From Nakamurella endophytica (GTDB lineage Bacteria; Actinomycetota; Actinomycetes; Mycobacteriales; Nakamurellaceae), in assembly GCF_014646215.1 (NCBI RefSeq), contig NZ_BMNA01000017.1:1-64000 (forward strand): a stretch of DNA of 64,000 nt, written 5' to 3'. A program made the translations under genes and the position numbers. This document shows, piece by piece, positions 19,065 through 27,339 of this stretch. Every line of letters begins with the position of its first letter. Position 1 is the first letter of the stretch. The notes beneath the pieces are model-generated. The model saw only the letters and a list, made by a program, of their open reading frames with translations, was not told where the DNA came from and did no database searches.

Positions 19065-20462
19065 TCAGACGCCGAGCGAGGTACTCCGCCGGCTGCGGGC
19101 ACGCTGGGCGGCCATCTCGGTGTCGAATTCGGTGCTCCACAGGTCGCTCACCGCGATGCCGGAACGCCGGGCCTGCTCGGTGGACAGCTCCACCGGGAAA
19201 CCGAAGGTGTCGTACAGGGTGAACAACTCCTTGCCGGTGATGCCGGTCCGCCGGTATCCCTCGAGCTGCCGGATGCCCTTGCGCAGCGAGCGGCGGAAGG
19301 CGCGTTCCTCCCGGGCCAGCACCTGGGCGACCTCGCCCGCGCTCTCGGCGACCTCGGGGTAGTGGTGCTCGTAGATGCCGGCGATGGTCGGCACGATCTC
19401 GGCGACGAAGTCCTCGGACAGGCCCAGGTCGACGGCGAACCGCATGGCGCGGCGCACCAGCCGGCGGAGCACGTAGCCCTGTGCCTTGTTGCCGGGCCGG
19501 ACACCGTCCACGGCGAGGAAGGTGGCCCCGCGCAGGTGGTCCGCGATCACCCGCATGGCCTCGGTGTCGTCGTCGTAGCTGCGTCCGGAGAGCTCCTGCA
19601 GCCGCTCGACGACGGGCCACAGGCTGCTGATCCGGAAGATGTCCGGGCTGTCCATGGTGGCCGCGGACAACCGCGCCAGGCCGGCGCCGAAGTCCACGTT
19701 GCGCTGCGGCAGTTCCTCGAAGCCCGTCGCGGTCCGGCGGTACTGCAGGAAGACCGAGTTGCCGAGCTCGACGAAGCGCCCGCAGTCGCAGTTCTGGTGG
19801 CAGTACCGGCCGTACGCCGGGTCGTGGGGGACCTGCGGGTAGAGGTAGAACATCTCGGAGTCGGGACCGCCCGGCTCGCCGACCGGCATGCTGCGCGCGG
19901 ACCCGCCGCGGCACCACCAGTTCTTCTTGCCGTAGAAGACGATCCGGGCACCGCCGGTGCCGACCTCCGAGGCGTGCTCCTCCGAGTCGACCTCGGCGCG
20001 GTCGGCGGACACCCCGGCGGCCCGGAACAGGCCCGTCCAGATGTCCGCGGCCTCCAGGTCGCGCGGGATGCCGTGCTCGTCGTCGCCGGAGAAGCAGGTG
20101 ACGTAGATGCGGGCCGGGTCCAGGCCGAGCACCGCGGTCAGGAACTCCCAGCACTGTGGGAGCTGAACGTCCTTGAAGTAGTCGCCCAGGCTCCAGTTGC
20201 CGAGCATCTCGAAGAACGTGGTGTGCCGGTTGTCGCCGACGTCCTCGATGTCCTGCGCCCGCAGGCACGTCTGGCTGTCCGTCAGTCGTCGGCAGGCCGG
20301 GTGCGGCGCACCGAGCAGGTACGGCAGCAGCGGTTGCATGCCGCTGCCGGTGAACAGGGTGGTCGGATCGTCGTGCGGCACCAGTGGCGCCCGCGGCAGC
20401 ACCACGTGCCCCCGGTCGGCCATGAACTCCAGGTACGCGGTCCGGATCGCGTCGACGTCCAT
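19065..20462 (-). CDS. Stand-alone alanyl-tRNA synthetase catalytic core (no editing or C-Ala domain)
   Basis: The protein has 465 residues against about 880 for a full AlaRS. It covers the class II catalytic domain: GSGMQPLLPYLLG near residue 40, HTTFFEMLGNWSLGDYFK, a Cys-containing loop (HQNCDCGRFVELGN) and motif 3 as GAGLARLSA. The tRNA-recognition helical domain follows (RRLVRRAMRFAVDLGL, TLYDTFGFPVELS), and the protein stops before the editing domain. It may activate alanine for a purpose other than protein synthesis, or charge an unusual acceptor. No ribosome site precedes the ATG, so the mRNA may be leaderless. Divergent from PPK2. Confidence 0.87.
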   Translation of the reverse strand: MDVDAIRTAYLEFMADRGHVVLPRAPLVPHDDPTTLFTGSGMQPLLPYLLGAPHPACRRLTDSQTCLRAQDIEDVGDNRHTTFFEMLGNWSLGDYFKDVQLPQCWEFLTAVLGLDPARIYVTCFSGDDEHGIPRDLEAADIWTGLFRAAGVSADRAEVDSEEHASEVGTGGARIVFYGKKNWWCRGGSARSMPVGEPGGPDSEMFYLYPQVPHDPAYGRYCHQNCDCGRFVELGNSVFLQYRRTATGFEELPQRNVDFGAGLARLSAATMDSPDIFRISSLWPVVERLQELSGRSYDDDTEAMRVIADHLRGATFLAVDGVRPGNKAQGYVLRRLVRRAMRFAVDLGLSEDFVAEIVPTIAGIYEHHYPEVAESAGEVAQVLAREERAFRRSLRKGIRQLEGYRRTGITGKELFTLYDTFGFPVELSTEQARRSGIAVSDLWSTEFDTEMAAQRARSRRSTSLGV

Positions 20463-20556
20463 CACGGGATTGCACACCACCGACACGGAGCGTGTCGAGC
20501 CTTTGGGTGACGCCGTGCCGCAGCGGGCGCTGCCCAGCGGCGTGCAAGGGTGAGCC

Positions 20557-21462
20557 ATGGGTCACGGCAAGGACGGCAAGCACGGGGGGCACAGCGGGCG
20601 CGGCGCCGAGGGCGACCGGCCGGACCTGGTGGAGACCGGGCCCGACTTCCTGCTGCCGCCCGGGCCGGTCGACCTCGCCCGGCTCGACACCGTCGGGTCG
20701 GCGCACGGTCCGCAGCGCAAGTCCGAGGCGGCCGACGCCCTCGCCGACCTGTCCGGCCGGCTCGCCTCGCTGCAGGAACGGCTGTTCGCGCAGGGTCTGT
20801 CCGGTGACCCGCGGCGGGTGCTGCTACTGCTGCAGGGCATGGACACCGCCGGCAAGGACGGAGTGATCAAGCACGTCGTCGGCCTGGTGAACCCGGCCGG
20901 GACCCACCTGGTGTCGTTCAAGAAGCCGACCGCCGAGGAGCTGTCCCACGACTTCCTGTGGCGCATCGAGCGCCAGGTCCCGGGTCCCGGCATCATCGGC
21001 GTCTTCAACCGCTCGCAGTACGAGGACGTGCTCATCGTCCGGGTGCACGACCTCGTCCCGCGGTCGGTGTGGTCGCAGCGCTACGACGCCATCAACCGGT
21101 TCGAGCAGGGCCTGGTCGACCGCGGGGTGGTGCTGGTCAAGTGCTTCCTGCACGTGTCCAGGGCCGTGCAGAAGGAGCGGCTGGCCGCGCGGCTCGAGGA
21201 TCCGGAGAAGTACTGGAAGTTCAACCCGGCCGACGTCGACGAGCGCGGCTACTGGGCCGACTACCAGCAGGCGTACGCCGAGGCGTTGCAGCGCTGCAGC
21301 CCGGCGTCGGCGCCGTGGCACGTCATCCCCTCGGACCGGAAGTGGTACCGCAACTGGGCGGTCGCCGGACTGCTGACCGGGGCGCTGGAGGCCCTGGACC
21401 CGCAGTACCCGCAGCCCGACTACGACGTCGAGGCCGAGCGGCGGCGGGTGGCACGGAGCTGA
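20557..21462 (+). CDS. Polyphosphate kinase 2 family protein
   Basis: At 301 residues it shows PPK2 hallmarks: Walker A QGMDTAGKDG near residue 95, FKKPTAEELSHDFLWR, the FNRSQYEDVL segment (NRSxYEDV), and KYWKFNPADVDERGYW. These enzymes move phosphate between polyphosphate and nucleotides (mostly AMP or ADP phosphorylation in the one-domain class). The His/Gly-rich N-terminus (about 20 residues) is poorly conserved. The start is 95 bp from that of the divergent AlaRS-like gene, so the two may share control. Confidence 0.93.
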   Translation: MGHGKDGKHGGHSGRGAEGDRPDLVETGPDFLLPPGPVDLARLDTVGSAHGPQRKSEAADALADLSGRLASLQERLFAQGLSGDPRRVLLLLQGMDTAGKDGVIKHVVGLVNPAGTHLVSFKKPTAEELSHDFLWRIERQVPGPGIIGVFNRSQYEDVLIVRVHDLVPRSVWSQRYDAINRFEQGLVDRGVVLVKCFLHVSRAVQKERLAARLEDPEKYWKFNPADVDERGYWADYQQAYAEALQRCSPASAPWHVIPSDRKWYRNWAVAGLLTGALEALDPQYPQPDYDVEAERRRVARS

Positions 21463-21545
21463 CCGGTGCCGGCCGGGGTGCAGCCGGGCCGTGGTGTCCG
21501 GTGCCACACCCCGGGCCGCCGGCCGCCGGGTGTCTCCGTCGCACA

Positions 21546-22196
21546 ATGGGCGACATGGGCGAACCCTTCACCGTGATCGTCCCGGTGAAGGCGACCGGCC
21601 GCGGCAAGAGCCGGCTGGGCCTGCCCGACGCGGTCCGCGGCGCGGTGGCCCGGGCGATGGCCGTGGACACCGTGGTCGCCGCCGCGCTGGTCGCGCCCGT
21701 GCTGGTCGTCGCGGAGGACGCCGCCGACGCCGCGGTCTTCGCCGCGCTGCCCGGCGTCCGGGCCCACCTGACCCGGGTGCGCGGCCTGAACCTATCCGTG
21801 CTGGACGGCGCGGCGGCGCTGCGCCGTCCCGGGGCGGGCGACGCCCCGCCGGGGGTGGCGGTGCTGCCGGCGGATCTGCCCGGCCTGGACGCCGCCGACC
21901 TGGCCGACGCGCTGCGCCGCGCACGGCAGCTGGACCGTGCCGTGGTGGCCGACCGGCAGGGCACCGGCACCACCCTGCTGACCGGCCGCCGTCCCGACCT
22001 GCTTGCGCCCGCCTACGGCGAGGGTTCGTTCGCCCGGCACGTGGCCCTCGGTGCGGTGCCGCTGGACGTCCCGGCCGGCGTCTCGATCCGGATGGACGTC
22101 GACGAGCCCGCCGACCTGGACGGCCATCTCGGTCCCCGCAGCCGCGCCGCGCTGGAGGCGGCCGGTCTGCTGCAGCACGGGCGCGCCGGTGGCTGA
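21546..22196 (+). CDS. cofC: 2-phospho-L-lactate guanylyltransferase-type enzyme for coenzyme F420 (CofC/FbiD)
   Basis: A 216-residue nucleotidyltransferase: VIVPVKATGRGKSRL near the start, VAVLPADLPGLDAADL (metal-binding Asp), GTGTTLLTGRRPDLLAPAYGEGSFARH and RMDVDEPADL at the end. In actinobacteria this enzyme (FbiD) uses phosphoenolpyruvate and GTP in F420 biosynthesis. fbiA/fbiB are not in the window. The ATG at 21546 is used; a second ATG nine bases on is possible. Confidence 0.9.
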   Translation: MGDMGEPFTVIVPVKATGRGKSRLGLPDAVRGAVARAMAVDTVVAAALVAPVLVVAEDAADAAVFAALPGVRAHLTRVRGLNLSVLDGAAALRRPGAGDAPPGVAVLPADLPGLDAADLADALRRARQLDRAVVADRQGTGTTLLTGRRPDLLAPAYGEGSFARHVALGAVPLDVPAGVSIRMDVDEPADLDGHLGPRSRAALEAAGLLQHGRAGG

Positions 22197-22266
22197 GCCG
22201 GACCGCGTCGCGCCGGACGCCCGCGGTCCCCGGGCCGGCACAGCCGGGCGCGGTACCGTCGGCGCC

Positions 22267-22869
22267 GTGCACCGTCGGTACCTGCGTCCCGGATGGATCG
22301 CCGGGCACCTGCTGGTCCTGCTGGCCGCGGTGGTCTGCGTCCGGTTGGGCGTCTGGCAGTGGGACCGCAGCCACGCCGCCTCCGGCACCGTGCAGAACCT
22401 GGGCTACGCGATCCTGTGGCCGGTCTTCGGCGCGGCGTTCATCTACATGTGGATCCGCTTCCTGCGGCTGGAGGACGCGCGGGACGAGGCGGACGCGGCC
22501 GCACCGCCGGGCCCGGCCGCCGAGGCGATCGACGACCCGGACATCCCCCCCGCGGGGCCGGCGCCGCGCACCGCCCGGCCGGCGCCGTCTGCCGGGACCG
22601 GGGACGCGACCGGGCAGCCGCGGACGGCGGGGGACCGCCCGGACCGGGCCACCGCCGCCGACGTCCCGCCCGAGGACGCGACCGAAGCGACCGAGCCGGA
22701 CGGCGTCGCGGCTCCGCTGCCGGGCACCCCTGCGTCCCGCGCGGTCACCGTCGGCGTGGGGTACGTCGGCGTCGACGACGAGGACGACCCCGAGCTCGCC
22801 GCCTACAACCGGGCGCTCGCCGCCCTCGCCGCCACCGAGACCGACAAGGACCACCGCCGTGCCCGTTGA
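22267..22869 (+). CDS. Two-helix membrane protein with long acidic/Pro-rich tail
   Basis: This 200-residue product starts RRYLRPGWIAGHLL, an actinobacterial membrane-protein family in which two helices (residues about 10-30 and 45-62) are followed by a cytoplasmic tail. Here the tail is Ala/Pro/Asp-rich and ends with DDPELAAYNRALAALA. Function unknown. An in-frame GTG at 22189, overlapping the cofC stop, is an alternative start. It overlaps the next gene by 11 bp, a pairing often seen with DUF3817 genes. Confidence 0.77.
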   Translation: MHRRYLRPGWIAGHLLVLLAAVVCVRLGVWQWDRSHAASGTVQNLGYAILWPVFGAAFIYMWIRFLRLEDARDEADAAAPPGPAAEAIDDPDIPPAGPAPRTARPAPSAGTGDATGQPRTAGDRPDRATAADVPPEDATEATEPDGVAAPLPGTPASRAVTVGVGYVGVDDEDDPELAAYNRALAALAATETDKDHRRAR

Positions 22870-23224
22870 GCCCACCCCCGCCCCGACCGCCGCGGCGCCG
22901 AGTCCGACCGTCCCGCCCCGGGTCCGGTCGGCACTGGCCCGCTACCGGGTCGCGGCGTTCGTGGTCGGCTGGGGCCTGCTGCTGCTGTGCGCGACGATGG
23001 TGCTCAAGTACGCGTTCGGCATGGACTGGGCGGTCAAGGTGTGGGGGCCGATCCACGGCGTGCTGTACGTCGGCTACGTGCTGCTGGCGTTCGACCTGGC
23101 CTACAAGGACCGGTGGTCCCTGCTGGGGATCCTCAAGGTGCTGGTCGCCGGCGTGATCCCGGTGCTGTCCTTCGTGGCCGAGCGCTGGGTGCACCGCTCG
23201 GTGCTGGCCCGCCGGCGCATCTGA
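22859..23224 (+). CDS. DUF3817 family membrane protein
   Basis: The 121-residue protein has three hydrophobic segments. The family pattern is WGPIHGVLYVGYVLLAFDLAYK followed by SLLGILKVLVAGVIPVLSF. It is an inner-membrane protein of unknown role, common in actinobacteria. The GTG start lies inside the end of the preceding membrane gene. Confidence 0.85.
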   Translation: MPVEPTPAPTAAAPSPTVPPRVRSALARYRVAAFVVGWGLLLLCATMVLKYAFGMDWAVKVWGPIHGVLYVGYVLLAFDLAYKDRWSLLGILKVLVAGVIPVLSFVAERWVHRSVLARRRI

Positions 23225-23232
23225 CCGGGTTC

Positions 23233-23259
23233 GCCGGGCCCGCGCAGGGCGGGCCCGGC
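23233..23259. terminator. Strong hairpin between convergent genes
   Basis: A perfect 11-bp stem GCCGGGCCCGC / GCGGGCCCGGC with a 5-base loop, eight bases after the DUF3817 stop and 26 bases from the aldo/keto reductase stop. Probably a two-way terminator. Confidence 0.7.
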
Positions 23260-23285
23260 GCCGGCGGTCGATCCGGCCGGCCCGG

Positions 23286-24338
23286 TCAGCCGATGTGCCG
23301 GGACAGCAACGACAGGTCCGCAGGCGACAACCGGTCGGACGACGTGTTGGCCTGGTGCCAGTAGGGGTAGGGCAGCGGCTGCGCGCTGACCGCGTCCAGC
23401 CGGGCCATCTCGTCGGTGGACAGCGACAGCTCGGCGGAGGCCAGGTTGTCGGTGAGCTGCTCCTCGGTGCGGGCACCGACGATCACCGACGTCACCGCCG
23501 GCTTGGCGATGGTGTAGGCCAGCGCCACCTGGGCGGCCGAGACGCCGTGCGCCTCGCCGATGGCGACCAGTTCCTCGATGGTGTCGTACAACTTGTCCTC
23601 GTCGTGGACCGGCGGCTCGCTCCACTCGGTGAGGTGCCGGCTGCCGGCGGGCGCCTCCTTGCCGCGCCGGTACTTGCCCGAGAGCAGGCCGCCGGCGATC
23701 GGGCTCCACACCAGGATGCCCAGGCCCTGGTCCAGCGAGACCGGCACCAGTTCGTTCTCTGCCTCGCGCGCCTGCAGCGAGTAGTAGATCTGCTGGCTGA
23801 CGAAGCGCTGCAGGTGCAGCCGCTCGGAGATGCCGAGCGCCTTCATCAGGTGCCAGGCGGCATAGTTGGAGGCACCGATGTAGCGGACCTTGCCGGACTG
23901 CACGAGGGTGTCCAGCGCCGACAGCGTCTCCTCGAGCGGCGTCGCGCCGTCCCACTCGTGGACCTGGTACAGATCGATGTGGTCGGTGTTCAGCCGGCGC
24001 AGGCTGGCCTCGGCGCCGCGCAGGATGTGGTGGCGCGACAGGCCGGCGTCGTTCGGGCCGTCGCCCATCGGCATGCGCACCTTGGTGGCGATCAGGACGT
24101 CGTCGCGCGAGCTGCCCAGGGCCTGGCCGACGATCTCCTCGGACAGGCCGGCCGAGTACACGTCGGCGGTGTCGATCAGGTTGACCCCGGCGTCGCGGGC
24201 CAGCGCGATCTGCCGGCGGGCACCCTCGACGTCGATCTGGCCGACGGGGGTGGCCCACCCGGTGCCGCCGAAGCCCATGGTGCCCAGGGTGATGGTCGAG
24301 ACGCGGAGGCCGGAGCGGCCGAGTTGGCGGTATTCCAC
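23286..24338 (-). CDS. Aldo/keto reductase
   Basis: A 350-residue NADPH-dependent AKR barrel: MEYRQLGRSGLRVSTITLGTMG at the start, catalytic DTADVYSAG (Asp, Tyr), ATKVRMPMG (Lys), YQVHEWD (His), and the C-terminal cofactor loop VIVGARTEEQLTDNL. Substrate unknown. Single gene between two hairpins. Confidence 0.92.
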   Translation of the reverse strand: MEYRQLGRSGLRVSTITLGTMGFGGTGWATPVGQIDVEGARRQIALARDAGVNLIDTADVYSAGLSEEIVGQALGSSRDDVLIATKVRMPMGDGPNDAGLSRHHILRGAEASLRRLNTDHIDLYQVHEWDGATPLEETLSALDTLVQSGKVRYIGASNYAAWHLMKALGISERLHLQRFVSQQIYYSLQAREAENELVPVSLDQGLGILVWSPIAGGLLSGKYRRGKEAPAGSRHLTEWSEPPVHDEDKLYDTIEELVAIGEAHGVSAAQVALAYTIAKPAVTSVIVGARTEEQLTDNLASAELSLSTDEMARLDAVSAQPLPYPYWHQANTSSDRLSPADLSLLSRHIG

Positions 24339-24420
24339 GGTCCGAATCTAGGCCGGACCGGCCTGCGCCGCCGCGCCGGGGTGGCGCGACGGCGCCAGGC
24401 GTCCGTCGGCTCCCACGGCC

Positions 24421-24437
24421 GGCCGGTCCCGCCGGCC
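24421..24437 (-). terminator. Hairpin closing the histidine kinase operon
   Basis: Stem GGCCGG/CCGGCC with a 5-base loop, two bases beyond the kinase stop on the minus strand. It marks the probable end of the operon that begins at 31,850. Confidence 0.45.
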
Positions 24438-24439
24438 CG

Positions 24440-26173
24440 TCAGCTCGCCGTGGCCAGCCGGCGCCGGTCCTGGGCGTCCGAGCGCAGCGGCAGCGCGAGC
24501 GAGAACGTGGTGCCCTCGCCGGGCGTGCTGGCCACCCGGATCGTCCCGCCGTGGGCGGTGGCGATGGCCTTGGTGATGGTCAGCCCCAGGCCGACGCCCG
24601 GAACCGCGTTGGCGGTGGCGGTCGAGGCCCGGAAGAACCGGGAGAACAGGTTCTCCATCTCCTCGACCGGGATGCCGACGCCGGTGTCGGACACCGACAG
24701 CCTGGCCACCGGCTCGTCGCCGGAGTCGTCGATGCCGGCGCTGATGGCCACCCGCCCGCCGGGCTTGGTGAACTTGACCGCGTTGGAGACCAGGTTGTCG
24801 CACGCCTGCCCCAGCCGCACCGGGTCGCCGTCCACCGGGATCTCCCCGTCCGGCAGGAAGACCGACAGCGTGACGCCGGCCGCCGCGGCCGTCGGCCGCA
24901 GGCTCTCGCCGGTGGAGGTGACGATCTGCCGCAGGTCGACCGGCCGCCGGTCCAGGCTGAACTTGCCGGCCTCGACCTGGGCGGTGAAGAGCAGGTCCCC
25001 GACCAGCCGCAACAGGCGCTGCGCGTTCCGCTCGACGGTGGCCAGGTAGCCCATCTGCTCCGCGGAGAGCGGGTTCTCCTCGTCGTCGGCGATCAGTTCG
25101 AGGTACCCCAGGATCGAGCTCAACGGGGTGCGCAGCTCGTGCGAGATGAGGCCGGTGAACTCGTCCTTGAGCCGGGCCGCCTCCCGCTCGGCCGTCATGT
25201 CGGTCAGCACGAACAGGTAGCCCTCGAGGTCCCCGGCGGCGTCCCGCCGGGCCGTCGCGGAGATCCGCACGTCCAGCCCGCCGCCGTCGGCCCGGGTGAG
25301 CGACAGGTCGCGGATCTGCGGCGTGCCCGACCGGATCTCTCTGACCAGCTCGGCGAACCCGTCGTCGGCCGCGGCCGCCAGGGGGGACCCGGCGAGCAGC
25401 TCCGGGAGCAGGTGCCCCATGACCTCGTGCCGGGGCCGGCCCAGCATCCGCTCCGCCCCGGTGTTGTAGACGTCCACTGCACCGACGGTGTCGGTGCCGA
25501 TGATCGACTGCTCGGTGACCGAGTCGATGACGGTGCTCAGCTGCTCGGCCGACTCGCGCAGCAGGCTGGAGGCGGCGGCCGCCTCCAGTGCGTGGTCCTG
25601 GGCCTGCGACAGCAGCACCTCCTGCTGCGCCCGCAGCTGCGCCACCCGCTCGTACCGTCGGCGTAGCCGGCGGGACAGCTCGTTCACGGTCAGCGCCGCA
25701 CAGGCCAGCACCAGCGGTGTGAAGAAGGTGCGCAGCCAGACGCCGGCGGTCACCGAGGCCAGGTCCGGCAGCAGCGGGACCAGCGAGATGACGAACGATC
25801 CGATGGCGGCCAGCACCACGGGGAAGCGACCCCGCTCGATGCCCAGCGACAGCACCGCCAGGATCATCAGCGCGCTGAACGGCGACGACGCAGCCCCGGT
25901 GTCGATCCGCAGCAGGCCGGCCGCGACCAGGTCGGTCAGCGGGATGAGCATGTGCCACCGGGTCGGCACCTGCGGCCAGTGCACGGTGAGCGCCGCGACG
26001 GTGGCCGCGACCACGAGCGCCGCGGCCACCACGACGGGCCAGATCGCGCCCGCCCGGATGCCGGGCACCAGGAAGAGCAGGTACGCGATGAGGAACACGC
26101 CGGCGATCCCGACCTGCCGTTCGGCGACGGCGTACGGGTCCCGGCCGCGCGCGACCTGCTGCAGGAACGTCAC
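24440..26173 (-). CDS. Membrane PAS sensor histidine kinase
   Basis: The kinase has 577 residues. Six N-terminal membrane helices (to about residue 175) and a coiled-coil region (RRRYERVAQLRAQQEVLL) precede a PAS domain (about 220-340). The HisKA domain carries the phosphorylated His in SHELRTPLSS, and the HATPase domain has its N box (NLVSNAVKF), G1 (DTGVGIP) and G2 (GVGLGLTI) boxes. The start overlaps the stop of the receiver gene by 4 bp, so it is the kinase for one or both receivers upstream. Confidence 0.93.
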   Translation of the reverse strand: MTFLQQVARGRDPYAVAERQVGIAGVFLIAYLLFLVPGIRAGAIWPVVVAAALVVAATVAALTVHWPQVPTRWHMLIPLTDLVAAGLLRIDTGAASSPFSALMILAVLSLGIERGRFPVVLAAIGSFVISLVPLLPDLASVTAGVWLRTFFTPLVLACAALTVNELSRRLRRRYERVAQLRAQQEVLLSQAQDHALEAAAASSLLRESAEQLSTVIDSVTEQSIIGTDTVGAVDVYNTGAERMLGRPRHEVMGHLLPELLAGSPLAAAADDGFAELVREIRSGTPQIRDLSLTRADGGGLDVRISATARRDAAGDLEGYLFVLTDMTAEREAARLKDEFTGLISHELRTPLSSILGYLELIADDEENPLSAEQMGYLATVERNAQRLLRLVGDLLFTAQVEAGKFSLDRRPVDLRQIVTSTGESLRPTAAAAGVTLSVFLPDGEIPVDGDPVRLGQACDNLVSNAVKFTKPGGRVAISAGIDDSGDEPVARLSVSDTGVGIPVEEMENLFSRFFRASTATANAVPGVGLGLTITKAIATAHGGTIRVASTPGEGTTFSLALPLRSDAQDRRRLATAS

Positions 26174-26646
26174 GGTGCCGACCTCCTCGCGCCGGCCACC
26201 TCGGCCAGCCGTTGCGCCAGCGCCCGCGGGCTGAACGGCTTGGCGATGTAGCTGTGCGCGCCGGCGTCCAGTCCGACCTGCACCGCCTCGGGCTGCACCG
26301 AGGCGGAGAGCAGCAGGATGTCGGGACGGTGCGGGTCCGCCGGTGCGCCGCCGGTGCCGCAGACCGCGCGGCAGATCTGCAGGCCGGTCATCCCCGGCAT
26401 GCTGACGTCCAGCAGCGCCAGGTCGGGCCGTTCGGCGCGGATCCGCTCCAGCGCGGACGTCCCGTCGTGGGTGACGGCCAGGACGGTTCCGCCGGCCTTG
26501 CGGACCGCGACCTCCATCAGGTACGCGATGGCCGGGTCGTCGTCGGCGATGACGGCGGTCCAGACAGACCCGTCCGTCGCGCCGGTGCCGGGGCCGGTCC
26601 CGGTGGCGGTGTTCGTGCCGGCGGTGCCGGTGTCCTGCGCGGTCAC
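26170..26646 (-). CDS. Single-domain response regulator
   Basis: A 158-residue receiver with an N-terminal Gly/Thr-rich tail. The acidic pocket is VIADDD, the phosphorylated Asp lies in LALLDVSMPGMTG, the switch Ser in LLLSASV and the Lys in YIAKPFSP. There is no output domain, so it probably acts by protein contact or as a phosphate relay. It overlaps both neighbours by 4 bp. Confidence 0.9.
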   Translation of the reverse strand: MTAQDTGTAGTNTATGTGPGTGATDGSVWTAVIADDDPAIAYLMEVAVRKAGGTVLAVTHDGTSALERIRAERPDLALLDVSMPGMTGLQICRAVCGTGGAPADPHRPDILLLSASVQPEAVQVGLDAGAHSYIAKPFSPRALAQRLAEVAGARRSAP

Positions 26647-27035
26647 CGCGGCCGCGTCCGGACGACGTCCTGCAGCACCTCGAGCAGCCGGCTGCGGGTG
26701 AACGGTTTGGGCAGCACGGCGTCCGCCTCCGGGTAGTCCTGCGGGTCGAGCACCGAGGTGATCACCAGGGCGCAGTCCGGGAAGCGTTCGCGGACGATCC
26801 GGGCCAGCGTCCGGCCGTCCATCCCCGGCAGGTTCAGGTCGATGACCGCGACGTCGGGGACCAGCGTCGCGATCTCGACGAGGGCCTGCTCGGCGGACGC
26901 CACCGGGACCGGCCGGCAGCCGGCCCGGGTGACGTGCGTGGTCAGCAGCGACCGCTGGTCCTCCTCGTCGTCGACGACCAGGACGGTCAGTGCCGCCTGG
27001 GTCGACCCGCGCGGCACTGGAATCGACGTGCTCAT
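26643..27035 (-). CDS. Single-domain response regulator
   Basis: A receiver of 130 residues: VLVVDDEEDQ, phosphorylated Asp in VAVIDLNLPGMDG, switch Thr/Ser in VITSVLD and Lys in VLPKPFTRS. No output domain. The ATG at 27035 follows GAGGGG; the frame extends to 27155 without a better start. It is the first gene of the signalling half of the operon, 151 bp after the small membrane gene. Confidence 0.88.
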   Translation of the reverse strand: MSTSIPVPRGSTQAALTVLVVDDEEDQRSLLTTHVTRAGCRPVPVASAEQALVEIATLVPDVAVIDLNLPGMDGRTLARIVRERFPDCALVITSVLDPQDYPEADAVLPKPFTRSRLLEVLQDVVRTRPR

Positions 27036-27186
27036 CCCTACCGGTCCCCTCACCGAGCCTCGTGCCGGAGGCGTCGGCGACGCCGGTCCGGGTACCGCTG
27101 CAACCGCCACGCCGTCCGCCACCGTTGGGCCGGATGTCCAGCTCCTCACCGCCATGACCTCCTCGCAGTCGTGCCGTCGGGTCGGG

Positions 27187-27339
27187 TCACCACAACCCCC
27201 ACCGCAGGGCCAGCAGCGCGGCCACCGCCAGCAGCGCGACGACGGCGCACCGCACCATCCGCAGCTCGGAGCGCCGGTCCTGCCGGATCTCGTCCTCGGC
27301 GGTCGCCCGGTCGGGCACCGCGGCGGGGCCGGTCGTCAC
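27187..27339 (-). CDS. 50-residue single-helix membrane protein in the glycan operon
   Basis: The GTG start overlaps the glycosyltransferase stop by 4 bp. The sequence begins TTGPAAVPDRATAEDEIRQD, followed by a basic stretch and one C-terminal membrane helix (VRCAVVALLAVAALLALRW). The size and coupling suggest an accessory subunit of the membrane glycosyltransferase, comparable in layout to small partners of PgaC/BcsA-type synthases. No homologue is recognised. Confidence 0.65.
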   Translation of the reverse strand: MTTGPAAVPDRATAEDEIRQDRRSELRMVRCAVVALLAVAALLALRWGLW

